From assembly GCA_038002745.1 (NCBI GenBank), contig JBBODD010000001.1, positions 1 through 64,000 on the forward strand: a DNA stretch of 64,000 nt, in the 5' to 3' direction. The position numbers and the translations under genes were made by a program. The stretch comes from Bacillus sp. FSL H8-0547. GTDB taxonomy: Bacteria > Bacillota > Bacilli > Bacillales > Bacillaceae. Shown in pieces: positions 47,165 to 55,619 of the stretch (within the stretch, counting starts at the first letter, position 1; each line of letters starts with the position of its first letter). The notes below the pieces were generated by a model that saw only the letters and a list, made by a program, of their open reading frames with translations, had not been told where the DNA came from and ran no database searches.

Positions 47165-47916
47165 TCAAAAGGTAATCGTTCCTCCATCTGCCAACAGAGC
47201 AGCAGCTGTTACATATGAGGCATCATCGCTTGCCAAAAACAGCACAGCCTTAGCGATTTCTTCAGGCTGGCCGATTCTGCCGAGCGCATTGGAAGTTGTA
47301 TAAATTCCCCATCTTCGTTCATCATTCCGCCATTCATCCACAATGGCTGTATCAATCACACCCGGAGCAATGGCATTGACCCGGATCCCGTCTTTCCCAT
47401 AATCAAGCGCGGCATTTTTAGTGAGAGCGATGACTCCGGCTTTCGAGGCATTATAAGGAGCCATTCGCTTTTTTCCTTTTATGCCAACACGCTCGACGTA
47501 TTGATAATCGATCCGCCTCCGCTCTGTTTCATATGCGGAACAGCATATTTCATGCCGAGGAAAACACCCTTCAAGTTAATGTCAACGACTCTGTCCCATT
47601 CCATTTCTTCCATATCATGAAGCTTTACACTCTGATTTGAAACACCGGCGTTGTTAAACAGGATATGAAGACCCCCGTATTCGCCAACAGCCCCATCCAT
47701 CAGTCTTTCTACATCTTCAGCCTTTGCTGCATCTGTATGGACAAAAAGACAGGAGAAGCCTTTTTCTCTCACAGCTGCAGCTGTTTTTTCCCCGGCCTCC
47801 TGATCGGCATCTCCAATCACGACATTTGCTCCATGTTCAGCAAAGAGGAAAGCCGTTGCTCTGCCTATTCCTCCCGCTCCCCCCGTTATGACAGCTGTTT
47901 TCCCCTTAAGCCTCAT
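47165..47916 (-). pseudogene. Short-chain dehydrogenase/reductase interrupted by a -1 frameshift
   Basis: Two pieces of one SDR lie in different frames. The upstream piece carries TGGAGGIGRATAFLFAE and NNAG, and ends after INTSSV. The downstream piece carries PYNASKAGVIALTKN and RVNAIAPGVIDTAIV. One missing base near 47488 explains this: restoring it gives catalytic Ser, then exactly 13 residues to the Tyr of YNASK, the standard SDR spacing. Either the gene is a recent pseudogene or the sequence has a base error. The start overlaps the thiolase stop (TGATG). The other two SDRs might substitute. Confidence 0.85.
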
Positions 47917-49091
47917 CACTCAGACTCTCTTTCAATAATGGCGGCGATTCCCTGGCCCCCTCCGATGCAGGCCGTAATCAACGCAAAGCGGCCGCCTGAC
48001 CGCTGCAGTTCGTATACGGCTTTCGTCATAAGAATCGCGCCTGTCGCACCTAATGGATGTCCATGGGCAATCGCCCCGCCGTTAACGTTCAATTTGCTGT
48101 GGTCAAACTGCAGTTCACGGTCACATGCAAGAACTTGAGCGGCGAACGCCTCGTTAAGTTCAATCAAATCCATGTCGCTGAGTGAAAGGCCTGATTTCTC
48201 AAGTGCAAGCTTTACTGCCGGAACCGGACCTATCCCCATAATGTTCGGGTCTACGCCTGCGACTGCATACTGTCTGACTGTGCACAGCGGTTTTAGTCCA
48301 AGCTCCGCCGCTTTTTCGCGTGACATGACCACAACAGCAGATGCCGCGTCATTTAAGCCTGAACTGCTTCCTGCTGTAACGGTTCCGCCTTCTTTAAATG
48401 CAGGCTGGAGTGCTTCCAATCCCTGAATCGTCGTATTCGGACGCGGGTGCTCGTCTTTTTCAAATAGAAGCGGCTCCCCTTTTCGCTGAGGGACCGGGAC
48501 GGGCACAATCTGTTCGTCAAATCTGCCTTCTTCGACAGCTGCAGCCATCCGCTGCTGGCTTCTCAGTGCATATTCATCCTGCTCTTCCCTGCTTATTTCG
48601 TATTTAACCGCCAGATTTTCAGCCGTAATGCCCATTGGCGGATTACCGATTTCCTTCGGTGAAAGAACGGCTGACTTAAATCTCGGAGGCGCAGGACTAA
48701 ATGCTTTTTTCGGCTTTTCCATTAAATATGGCGCAAGGGACATGCTTTCTGTTCCTCCGGCAATGTAGACATCTCCGTCACCGGCTTTGATGGCCTGGGC
48801 AGCAAGACAGACTGCATTGATGCCAGAGCCGCACTGCCGGTCTACTGTCAGTCCCGGAATGCTGATGGAAAGGCCGGTTGTCAAGGCAGTGAGTCTTGCA
48901 ATATTGCCTCCGCCTGACAGGACGTTTCCAAAAATAACGTCATCAATCATATCTGCCGTAACGCCTGCACGGTTCATGGCTTCTTTTATCACGATTGCCC
49001 CGAACTCATTCGGTTCCATGGCGGAGAGCGCACCGCCCTGCCGTCCGATGGGTGTTCTGACTGCCGCTACAATGACAGGATCTCTGTTCAT
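47916..49091 (-). CDS. Acetyl-CoA acetyltransferase (thiolase)
   Basis: 391 residues. Nucleophile Cys in VDRQCGSGINAV, His in HGHPLGATGAILMT, second Cys in ACIGGGQG and NEAFA are all present. It cleaves 3-ketoacyl-CoA to acetyl-CoA (or propionyl-CoA) and a shortened acyl-CoA. GGAGG precedes ATG. It sits between two SDR genes in the ACAD operon. Confidence 0.94.
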   Translation of the reverse strand: MNRDPVIVAAVRTPIGRQGGALSAMEPNEFGAIVIKEAMNRAGVTADMIDDVIFGNVLSGGGNIARLTALTTGLSISIPGLTVDRQCGSGINAVCLAAQAIKAGDGDVYIAGGTESMSLAPYLMEKPKKAFSPAPPRFKSAVLSPKEIGNPPMGITAENLAVKYEISREEQDEYALRSQQRMAAAVEEGRFDEQIVPVPVPQRKGEPLLFEKDEHPRPNTTIQGLEALQPAFKEGGTVTAGSSSGLNDAASAVVVMSREKAAELGLKPLCTVRQYAVAGVDPNIMGIGPVPAVKLALEKSGLSLSDMDLIELNEAFAAQVLACDRELQFDHSKLNVNGGAIAHGHPLGATGAILMTKAVYELQRSGGRFALITACIGGGQGIAAIIERESE

Positions 49092-49103
49092 TCTTCTTCC
49101 TCC

Positions 49104-49880
49104 TTACATGGCATGTGTTCCGCCATCAATGACGAGAACATCACCAGTCATAAAGTCTGATGCTTTAGCTGCAAGGAACAATGCAGCTCCTTTTAAATCC
49201 TGGTCCGTCCCAAACCTCTTGAGCGGCGTCATGTTCAGGAAATGGTCTTTTCCATTTTCAATAATGACCTGGGACATTTTTGTCGGGAAAAATCCCGGGG
49301 CAATGGCGTTGACATTGATGTTGTACTGCCCCCATTTCACAGCTAAATCTTTTGTAAAGGTAATAACGGCTCCTTTACTGGTGTTATAGGCAATCGTGTC
49401 CATGTAACGGGGGTCCGTCCCTCCAAGGCCTGCAACGGAAGCAATGTTGATGATTTTTCCGCTTTTCTGCTGGATCATGTGCCTTCCTGCTTCCTGTGAC
49501 ATCAGGAAGGTGCCTGTTACATTCACATTCATGACTTTATTCCACGCATCAAGCGGCAAGTCCTGTACCGGAGCTCCCCATGTAGCACCGCTGTTATTGA
49601 CGAGAATGTCAATTTTTCCGAACGTGTCCACTGCTGTCTGCACCACATTTTTTACATCATCCTGATTCGTCACGTCACAGCCGAGTGCGATCGCCTTGAC
49701 TCCGTATTCACGGCTCAGCTTTTGGGCTGTATCCTCGCATGCAGCAGCCTTTCTGGAGCAGAGCACAAGTGATGCGCCGGCCTGGGCGAAGCCTTCCGCC
49801 ATCTGGGCACCAAGACCCCTGCCGCCGCCTGTAATAATGGCGACCTTGTCTTTTAGATCAAAAAGTTCCTTGATGTGCAT
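49104..49880 (-). CDS. Short-chain dehydrogenase/reductase, island copy A
   Basis: 258 residues. Cofactor motif TGGGRGLGAQMAEGFAQAG, LCSRK after strand 2 (NADP(H)-type), NNSG in place of NNAG, catalytic IASVAGLGGTDPRYMDTIAY and NTSKGAV. The sequence resembles gluconate 5-dehydrogenase/RhlG-type SDRs. In this operon it may oxidise a hydroxyacyl intermediate. AGGAGG precedes ATG; it follows the ACAD stop by 11 bases. Confidence 0.88.
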   Translation of the reverse strand: MHIKELFDLKDKVAIITGGGRGLGAQMAEGFAQAGASLVLCSRKAAACEDTAQKLSREYGVKAIALGCDVTNQDDVKNVVQTAVDTFGKIDILVNNSGATWGAPVQDLPLDAWNKVMNVNVTGTFLMSQEAGRHMIQQKSGKIINIASVAGLGGTDPRYMDTIAYNTSKGAVITFTKDLAVKWGQYNINVNAIAPGFFPTKMSQVIIENGKDHFLNMTPLKRFGTDQDLKGAALFLAAKASDFMTGDVLVIDGGTHAM

Positions 49881-49891
49881 GATATTCCTCC

Positions 49892-51118
49892 TTATACGGT
49901 CTGCAGATTCACATCGTATTTTTTCAGTTCAAGTCTTGCCAGCTGTGCACGGTGAACCTCATCAGGACCGTCGGCGATTCTGAGCGTTCTTGCACCTGCC
50001 CACTGAGCCGCAAGCGGTGTATCTTCGCTGACCCCAGCTGCTCCGAATGCCTGGATGGCGCGGTCAATGACTTTCAATGCCATGTTTGGAGCAATCACTT
50101 TAATCATGGCAATTTCCGTTTTCGCCTGTTTGTTTCCGACCGTATCCATCATATAGGCGGCTTTCAGCGTCAGCAGCCTGGCCTGCTCAATCTCAATCCG
50201 GGAATCAGCGATCCATTCTCTGACAACCCCCTGGCTTGAAATCGGTTTGCCGAAGGCTTCTCTTGTTTGTACACGCTTACATAATTCTTCAAGAGCACGT
50301 TCTGCAGCTCCTATTAAACGCATGCAGTGATGGATGCGGCCCGGGCCAAGACGTCCCTGTGCAATCTCAAATCCTCTTCCTTCTCCAAGAAGCATATTTT
50401 CTGCAGGAACGCGGACATCTTTAAACGTAATTTCAGCGTGGCCGTGCGGAGCGTGATCATAGCCGAAAACAGGAAGGACTCTTTCAATGGTAACTCCCGG
50501 AGTATCGAGCGGCACGAGAATCATAGACTGCTGTTCATATTTAGGAGCATGAAAATCGGATTTCCCCATAAAAATCGCAATCTTGCAGCGCGGATCGCCT
50601 GCACCTGAGGACCACCATTTTCTCCCGTTGATGACATACTCATTGCCATCGCGGATAATGCTCGCTTCAATATTTGTCGCATCGGCTGACGCAACGTCCG
50701 GTTCTGTCATGGAGAAGCAAGAACGGATCTCGCCGGCAAGCAGCGGTTTCAGCCATTTTTCTTTTTGTTCATCCGATCCATACCTCACAAGCACTTCCAT
50801 GTTTCCGGTATCTGGTGCGGCACAGTTGAACACTTCCGGAGCGAGCAGCGAACGGCCCATAATCTCACAGAGCGGAGCATATTCAAGATTTGTCAGCCCG
50901 GCACCATATTCGCTTTCAGGCAGGAACAAGTTCCACAGTCCCCGTTCCTTTGCTTTGGCTTTCAGCTCCTCCATAATTGGAGGAATAGCAGACCATCTCG
51001 TTTCCTGTTCATTTAATTGCTCTTCATATTTCTTTTCATTCGGATAGACGAATTCTTCCATAAAAGAAATTACCTGCTTCTGCAGCTCAACTACCTTTTC
51101 TGAATACGAGAAATTCAA
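49892..51118 (-). CDS. ACAD10/11-type acyl-CoA dehydrogenase
   Basis: 408 residues from TTG (AAAGGGTG upstream). It has ACAD motifs [20 protein letters not shown] and [20 protein letters not shown]. The long segment [20 protein letters not shown] and [18 protein letters not shown] are hallmarks of the ACAD10/11 branch, not of ordinary short- or medium-chain dehydrogenases. In that branch the enzyme acts on 4-phosphoryl-hydroxyacyl-CoA made by an APH kinase. The kinase is encoded 8 kb away in the same island. It heads the upstream operon. Confidence 0.93.
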   Translation of the reverse strand: MNFSYSEKVVELQKQVISFMEEFVYPNEKKYEEQLNEQETRWSAIPPIMEELKAKAKERGLWNLFLPESEYGAGLTNLEYAPLCEIMGRSLLAPEVFNCAAPDTGNMEVLVRYGSDEQKEKWLKPLLAGEIRSCFSMTEPDVASADATNIEASIIRDGNEYVINGRKWWSSGAGDPRCKIAIFMGKSDFHAPKYEQQSMILVPLDTPGVTIERVLPVFGYDHAPHGHAEITFKDVRVPAENMLLGEGRGFEIAQGRLGPGRIHHCMRLIGAAERALEELCKRVQTREAFGKPISSQGVVREWIADSRIEIEQARLLTLKAAYMMDTVGNKQAKTEIAMIKVIAPNMALKVIDRAIQAFGAAGVSEDTPLAAQWAGARTLRIADGPDEVHRAQLARLELKKYDVNLQTV

Positions 51119-51142
51119 CTCTCATCACCCTTTCATCCACCT

Positions 51143-51203
51143 TACTAACCGGTTGGTATGTAGTTCTGTTTCTATCATAATATGATTCTCCCAAAAAAGA
51201 CAA
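51143..51203 (-). promoter_or_regulatory. Promoter and TetR operator of the ACAD operon
   Basis: On the minus strand: TTGTCT (51203-51198), 18-bp spacer, TATGAT (51179-51174). The palindrome TACTAACCGGTTGGTA (51143-51158; seven of eight arm pairs) lies about +9 to +24, a suitable place for repression. Confidence 0.65.
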
Positions 51204-51364
51204 CTATTATTCTAAAAATTCTGTTAAATATTCACTGTCCCTCGTATATCTGCCCGCTAAAAACTCCTTTCCAATCCTTGTAGAAAGTGATATAATTCAC
51301 TTGTTTTATGTGTAAATGAACGTGATGAAAATAGATTACGCACTAAAGAAGGTGGGAATACAAA

Positions 51365-52837
51365 TTGTCGCAATATGAAACACCGTTATTTACAGGGCTC
51401 AAAGAACACGCAAAGAAAGATCCTGTACAATTCCATATTCCTGGACATAAAAAAGGAGCAGGCATTGACCCTGAATTCAGATCTTTTATCGGGGAATCTG
51501 CTTTATCTATAGATTTGATCAACATCGGCCCTCTGGATGATCTCCACTCTCCTAAAGGCATGATAAAAAAAGCCCAGGAACTCGCAGCAGAAGCATTCGG
51601 AGCTGATTATACATTCTTCTCTGTGCAGGGCACGAGCGGAGCCATCATGACCATGGTAATGGCCGTTTGCGGACCTGGAGATAAAATTCTTGTCCCGCGC
51701 AATGTTCATAAATCTGTTATGTCCGCTGTTGTTTTCTCAGGTGCAACACCGATCTTTATCCACCCTGAGATTGACAAAGACCTCGGCATTTCACACGGCA
51801 TAACAACCGAATCTGTTGAACATGCGCTTGAGCAGCACCCTGATGCAAAAGGGCTGCTCGTCATCAACCCTACGTACTTTGGCGTTTCAGCTGATTTGAA
51901 AAAAATCGTAGAAATCTCCCATTCCTATAACGTGCCGGTCCTTGTCGATGAAGCACACGGCGTGCACATTCATTTTCATGATGACCTGCCGCTTTCAGCG
52001 ATGCAGGCAGGCGCTGATATGGCTGCTACAAGTGTTCATAAGCTCGGCGGCTCAATGACCCAAAGTTCGATCCTCAATGTACGGGAAGGACTTGTTTCGG
52101 TTCAGAGAGTCCAGACAATCCTGAGCATGCTGACAACAACGTCCACTTCCTATCTGCTTCTTGCATCACTTGACGTTGCAAGAAAGAGGCTGGCCACAGA
52201 GGGACGCGCTCTTGCTGAAAGAGCGATACAGCTTGCCAATGAGACAAGAAACAGAATCAACGCGATTGATAAAATTGAATGCATCGGAGAAGAAATCATC
52301 GGCACAAAGGCTGCTTATGACTACGATCCGACGAAATTAATTATCTCCATTAAGGAACTCGGACTGAACGGCTACGATGTAGAAAAATGGCTGCGCGAAA
52401 ACTATAACATCGAAGTGGAAATGTCCGATTTATACAACATTCTCTGCATCATCACACCTGGTGACACGGAAAGAGAAACCGGAATCCTCGTTGAAGCGCT
52501 GCAGGCGCTGTCCGCGCAATTTGCACACGCATCAGCTGATAAAGCAAAGCCGGAGGTCATGCTGCCGGATATTCCAGTATTAGCTTTAACGCCGCGTGAC
52601 GCTTTCTACGCTGACACAGAAATCGTTCCATTCTCAGAATCTGCAGGCAGGATCATTGCAGAGTTTATCATGGTGTATCCTCCGGGGATTCCAATTTTCA
52701 TTCCAGGAGAAATCATTTCAGAAGAGAATCTCTCATATGTGCGCAAAAATCTTGAAGTCGGTCTTCCCGTCCAGGGGCCGGAAGATCCGGAACTCCATTA
52801 CCTGCGCGTAATCAAAGAGCATAGAGCAATTAAATAA
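51365..52837 (+). CDS. speA: Arginine decarboxylase (SpeA), fold type I PLP enzyme
   Basis: 490 residues from TTG with AAGAAGGTGGG upstream. Group III-like decarboxylase without the response-regulator domain: FHIPGHKKGAG, VQGTSGAIMTMVMAV, LVDEAHGVHIHF and the PLP lysine in TSVHKLGGSMTQSS. It converts arginine to agmatine for spermidine synthesis in B. subtilis. It marks the far edge of the catabolic island: in B. subtilis speA lies next to yktA. Confidence 0.92.
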   Translation: MSQYETPLFTGLKEHAKKDPVQFHIPGHKKGAGIDPEFRSFIGESALSIDLINIGPLDDLHSPKGMIKKAQELAAEAFGADYTFFSVQGTSGAIMTMVMAVCGPGDKILVPRNVHKSVMSAVVFSGATPIFIHPEIDKDLGISHGITTESVEHALEQHPDAKGLLVINPTYFGVSADLKKIVEISHSYNVPVLVDEAHGVHIHFHDDLPLSAMQAGADMAATSVHKLGGSMTQSSILNVREGLVSVQRVQTILSMLTTTSTSYLLLASLDVARKRLATEGRALAERAIQLANETRNRINAIDKIECIGEEIIGTKAAYDYDPTKLIISIKELGLNGYDVEKWLRENYNIEVEMSDLYNILCIITPGDTERETGILVEALQALSAQFAHASADKAKPEVMLPDIPVLALTPRDAFYADTEIVPFSESAGRIIAEFIMVYPPGIPIFIPGEIISEENLSYVRKNLEVGLPVQGPEDPELHYLRVIKEHRAIK

Positions 52838-52862
52838 TCTAATCGAAGCATGGCGCATGCTA

Positions 52863-52892
52863 AAACCCCCGGGATTCAGTTCCCGGGGGTTT
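52863..52892 (+). terminator. Terminator after speA
   Basis: Stem AAACCCCCGGGA/TCCCGGGGGTTT with a short loop, followed by TTTGATTTATC. Confidence 0.8.
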
Positions 52893-52959
52893 GATTTATC
52901 ATTTATCTGACTGAATTGCTCAGCCATTGTGCTGAGGATAACAGTGGTCGGTGTGATGC

Positions 52960-53395
52960 TGGGCAGCCTTATGGTTTGCTCTGTCTTATTTATAGGGTAC
53001 CATTTCCGCTTTTTGCTTCCCTATAATTTGTTCTGTCTGATTTATGGGTTATCATTCTGGCTTTTTGCTTCCCTATAATTTGTTCTGTCTGATTTATGAG
53101 GTACCATTTTGACGCTTTGCATCCCTATAATTTGCTCCGTCTGATTTATGAAGTATCATTTTGAAGCTTTGCATCCCTATGATTTATTCTGTCTGATTTA
53201 TGAGGTACCAATTTCGCTTTTTGCTTCCCTATAATTTGCTCCGACTTATTTATGGGGTATCATTTTGAAGCTTTGCATCCTTATAATTTGTTCTGTCTGA
53301 TTTATGAGGTACCATTTTAACGCTTTGCATACCTATAATTTGTTCCGTCTGCTTTATAGGTTTCTATCTCTGCCTTGTGCACCGCCCTTTTTTAG
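52960..53395. repeat. Tandem array B: eight units of 52 bp
   Basis: The element TCYGTCT recurs at 52980, 53032, 53084, 53136, 53188, 53240 (TCCGACT), 53292 and 53344: an exact 52-bp step. Units carry CCCTATAA ... TTTATGAGG (TTATAGGG in the first), a spaced inverted repeat, then a linker like ACCATTTTGACGCTTTGCAT. It fills most of the gap between speA and SR1. No coding frame survives because 52 is not a multiple of 3. Confidence 0.93.
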
Positions 53396-53399
53396 ACAG

Positions 53400-53640
53400 C
53401 AAAAAAAGCATGCAGGCCCCCCTGCATGCTTTTCAATCCTCTATTTAAACCCCTTGAATAACTGTCATTTCTCTCTCTAGTACTTGGCAATCGCAGCTTG
53501 TGCATTTTCCGTACAAAACACTGACCTTTTCATCTTCAAAATGATCGATTGTTCCGTTGCAGGTTTGACAGACGATTGTTCCCATTTCCATACCCCTTTT
53601 TGAATGGATTAGCACTATTTGAAAGCGCTTAATACTTTGT
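53400..53640 (-). ncRNA. Small RNA SR1 (dual-function)
   Basis: A short transcript from a promoter at 53647-53675 to a strong terminator at 53400-53432 (stem AAGCATGCAGG/CCTGCATGCTT, CCCC loop, T7). It carries the sr1P frame. In B. subtilis SR1 lies between pdhD and speA, as here, base-pairs with ahrC mRNA and encodes SR1P. The predicted length of about 240 nt is near the 205 nt of B. subtilis SR1. The pairing region was not verified. Confidence 0.75.
53445..53585 (-). CDS. sr1P: SR1P peptide (GapA-binding)
   Basis: 46 residues from ATG at 53585; AGGGG lies seven bases upstream. It begins MGTIVCQTCNGTIDHFEDEK and continues VSVLYGKCTSCDC. The two Cys clusters (CQTC and CTSCDC) suggest zinc binding. 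B. subtilis SR1P has the same start and binds GapA, stabilising gapA mRNA through RNase J1. The tail (QVLEREMTVIQGV) makes this homologue a little longer than the 39-residue B. subtilis peptide. Confidence 0.88.
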   Translation of the reverse strand: MGTIVCQTCNGTIDHFEDEKVSVLYGKCTSCDCQVLEREMTVIQGV

Positions 53641-53694
53641 AAGTTTATAATAATATAACACATTTAATCCGTCAAGCCTAAATTGTATAACACA
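53620..53694 (-). promoter_or_regulatory. SR1 promoter with two CcpN boxes and a cre-like site
   Basis: Minus strand: TTGACG (53675-53670), 17-bp spacer, TATTAT (53652-53647), start near 53640. TGTGTTATATT (53662-53652) and TGTGTTATACA (53694-53684) both match the CcpN consensus TRTGHYATAYW and are exactly 32 bp apart, three helical turns. TGAAAGCGCTTAAT (53620-53633) matches 13 of 14 cre positions just downstream of the start. In B. subtilis SR1 is repressed by CcpN and, weakly, CcpA. Confidence 0.8.
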
Positions 53695-53741
53695 TTTAAT
53701 CTTTTTATCTCTAAAAGTATTCTTTTTTTGAAAAGGTATAA

Positions 53742-53775
53742 AAAAACTGGCGAACGGATCTGTTCGCCAGTTTTT
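53742..53775. terminator. Terminator after the DUF3055 gene
   Basis: Perfect 14-bp stem AAAAACTGGCGAAC with a GGATCT loop and T-runs on both sides. Confidence 0.88.
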
Positions 53776-53781
53776 AGTTCA

Positions 53782-54081
53782 CTATTCATATTGAGTGGTT
53801 AATTGGGCGGAAGGGATGACGTCACGGAAGAAATCTGACAGTTCTGCTGCCTGCTGCAGTGTTTCAATCCGAAAGGTGCGCATGAGGAATTCGAGGTCTT
53901 CGATATCTGATGAGTCAAGGAGAACTGATTTTCCGGTCTGAAGGCAGATGACGAGCGGTTTGCCAAAAAACATGCCTGAATACACGATGGCCATATCGTA
54001 CCTCAAATCACTGGAAGCAAAACCAACATACCTGACATTCGCCTGTTCGGTATCATCATAAAACTTTTCCAATGTGTTCAT
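53782..54081 (-). CDS. DUF3055 family protein
   Basis: 99 residues, soluble. Matches the DUF3055 pattern: VRYVGFASSDLRYDMAIVYS, GMFFGKPLVICLQTGKSVLL and DIEDLEFLMRTFRIETLQQA. AGGAGG precedes ATG. No activity is known. It stands alone with its own terminator. Confidence 0.82.
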   Translation of the reverse strand: MNTLEKFYDDTEQANVRYVGFASSDLRYDMAIVYSGMFFGKPLVICLQTGKSVLLDSSDIEDLEFLMRTFRIETLQQAAELSDFFRDVIPSAQLTTQYE

Positions 54082-54236
54082 GATGGCCTCCTTCTTTTTA
54101 TCAGATTATTCAGATTAATTATACTTCATAATTCAAGAGAGCACAATCATTTCCCCTTGAACTTGCAAGCAGGCGGATAATATGTAATATTTTAAATAAT
54201 CGGACAGTTATAAAATTGTGCTTAGGAGTTGACGCA

Positions 54237-54635
54237 ATGGCCTCACACGCTTTTATTCATTTAGTTGAAGGTTCTGCTCAGCAGACAATATCCCTTGAAC
54301 AGGTTGAGGAGCTCTTTCTTTATTACAAAGAGATAACAGGCAAAACGGGCAAACAGCTGCAGTTTGACTATGACCAGTCAGCTTTTCCATACGAGTGCAC
54401 TCAAAAGGAAGGGTATCTCTCCCTTACTTCTGAGGAGCGCGGCTATGCAAAAATGTATATTGGAGCAGGTCCCGTAAATGAAGAGGCCTTTTCATTTCTG
54501 CAAATTACCCTGCCGGCAGATTCGAAATACGGCGACAGAAATAAAGCAAATGAATTTTCAAAGTTTCTGGCAAAAAAACTAAAAGGGGAACTGACCTTAT
54601 TCAATGGAAGGAAGATGTACTATTATAAACGATGA
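54237..54635 (+). CDS. DUF1885 family protein
   Basis: 132 residues from ATG at 54237 with AGGAG eight bases upstream; the frame is open to 54216 without a site. It matches DUF1885: AFIHLVEGSAQQTISLEQVE, LFLYYKEITGKTGKQLQFDY. Structures of this family resemble FKBP-like or Bacillus hypothetical folds, but no function is established. It is divergent from DUF3055. Confidence 0.78.
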   Translation: MASHAFIHLVEGSAQQTISLEQVEELFLYYKEITGKTGKQLQFDYDQSAFPYECTQKEGYLSLTSEERGYAKMYIGAGPVNEEAFSFLQITLPADSKYGDRNKANEFSKFLAKKLKGELTLFNGRKMYYYKR

Positions 54636-54664
54636 AAAAAGCGATCATCAAAGATCGCTTTTTT
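54635..54664. terminator. Terminator between DUF1885 and deacetylase genes
   Basis: Stem AAAAAAGCGATC/GATCGCTTTTTT with an ATCAAA loop; convergent genes share it. Confidence 0.85.
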
Positions 54665-54668
54665 TGTT

Positions 54669-55502
54669 CTAAAGTGGAGTTTCAATTGCATCAGGGTCAG
54701 CAATTTCATACCCTTTTTGCTTAAGTCCTGTCACAATGGAGCTTAATGCTTCGCTTGTCCACTTGCGGTCATGCATCAGCAAGTTTGCACCATCAGTCAA
54801 GTATGGAGTATTGATCATGATTTCTGTCAGTGCTTCTTTTGTCTGGTAATCACTTTCCCAGTCGTAGCCGTACGTCCAGTTCATCAGCACCATCTTTTCC
54901 TCTTCCGCAATTTTTCTGCTTTCATCTGTGTTGCTTCCAAACGGAGCTCTGAAAAAACGGGGACGTTCACCCGTTATTTGCTCAACAAGATCATTCAGAC
55001 CGGCAATTTCGCTTTTCTGTTCTGAAGGGGTCAGGTCCTTAAGATTGGAATGGGTCATTGTATGATTTCCTATAGGGAAACCAAGCTGATAAATCTCTTT
55101 TAGTCTTGCTTTTTCCTCTTCCGTATCCAGAAAATGACCATTTACAAAGAAGATCGCCTTTACTCCCATCTTTTTCAATGTCTGTGCCATCCCCACACTG
55201 TACTGATCTGGAGCATCATCGATAGTCAGAAGCACCGCTTTCGGGCTGACGTCAGGACTCAAAGGCTTAATTGACCAATTTGCCGGATCAAGTTTATATT
55301 TTGGTGTTTTATCCAATATGGCTGGCTGTTCAGCCTTTTTATCTGATTCCAAATCCGCTGCAGGCTCTGGTTTTTCCTTCCCTGCTTCATGTACCGTTTT
55401 CTTTTCCGCAGGAGGATTTTCTTCTTTATTGCCGCCGGTCCCTGATGCAGTGCATCCTGCAAGCAAAAAAGCTGCTGCCGTCATACAGAGTGCTTTTCTC
55501 AC
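54669..55502 (-). CDS. Polysaccharide deacetylase family lipoprotein
   Basis: 277 residues from GTG (GGAGG upstream). Lipobox LAGC, then a charged linker of about 60 residues, then a NodB domain at about 80-270. Catalytic motifs: LLTIDDAPDQYSVG (Asp-Asp), GNHTMTHSNLKDL (HxxxxH), RFFRAPFGSNTDESR, and LLMHD. It probably N-deacetylates a cell-surface glycan outside the membrane. The gene is not in the B. subtilis order at this place. Confidence 0.88.
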   Translation of the reverse strand: MRKALCMTAAAFLLAGCTASGTGGNKEENPPAEKKTVHEAGKEKPEPAADLESDKKAEQPAILDKTPKYKLDPANWSIKPLSPDVSPKAVLLTIDDAPDQYSVGMAQTLKKMGVKAIFFVNGHFLDTEEEKARLKEIYQLGFPIGNHTMTHSNLKDLTPSEQKSEIAGLNDLVEQITGERPRFFRAPFGSNTDESRKIAEEEKMVLMNWTYGYDWESDYQTKEALTEIMINTPYLTDGANLLMHDRKWTSEALSSIVTGLKQKGYEIADPDAIETPL

Positions 55503-55619
55503 GTTCTTTCCTCCCCGGTATATTCTTTTTAGAATAATTTGCCGCCGATTGCTTCACTATATAGGAAGAGGAATTAATTAACAACACTTCTTATTTCCTA
55601 TTTTGAAGGAGGTCTGAAT

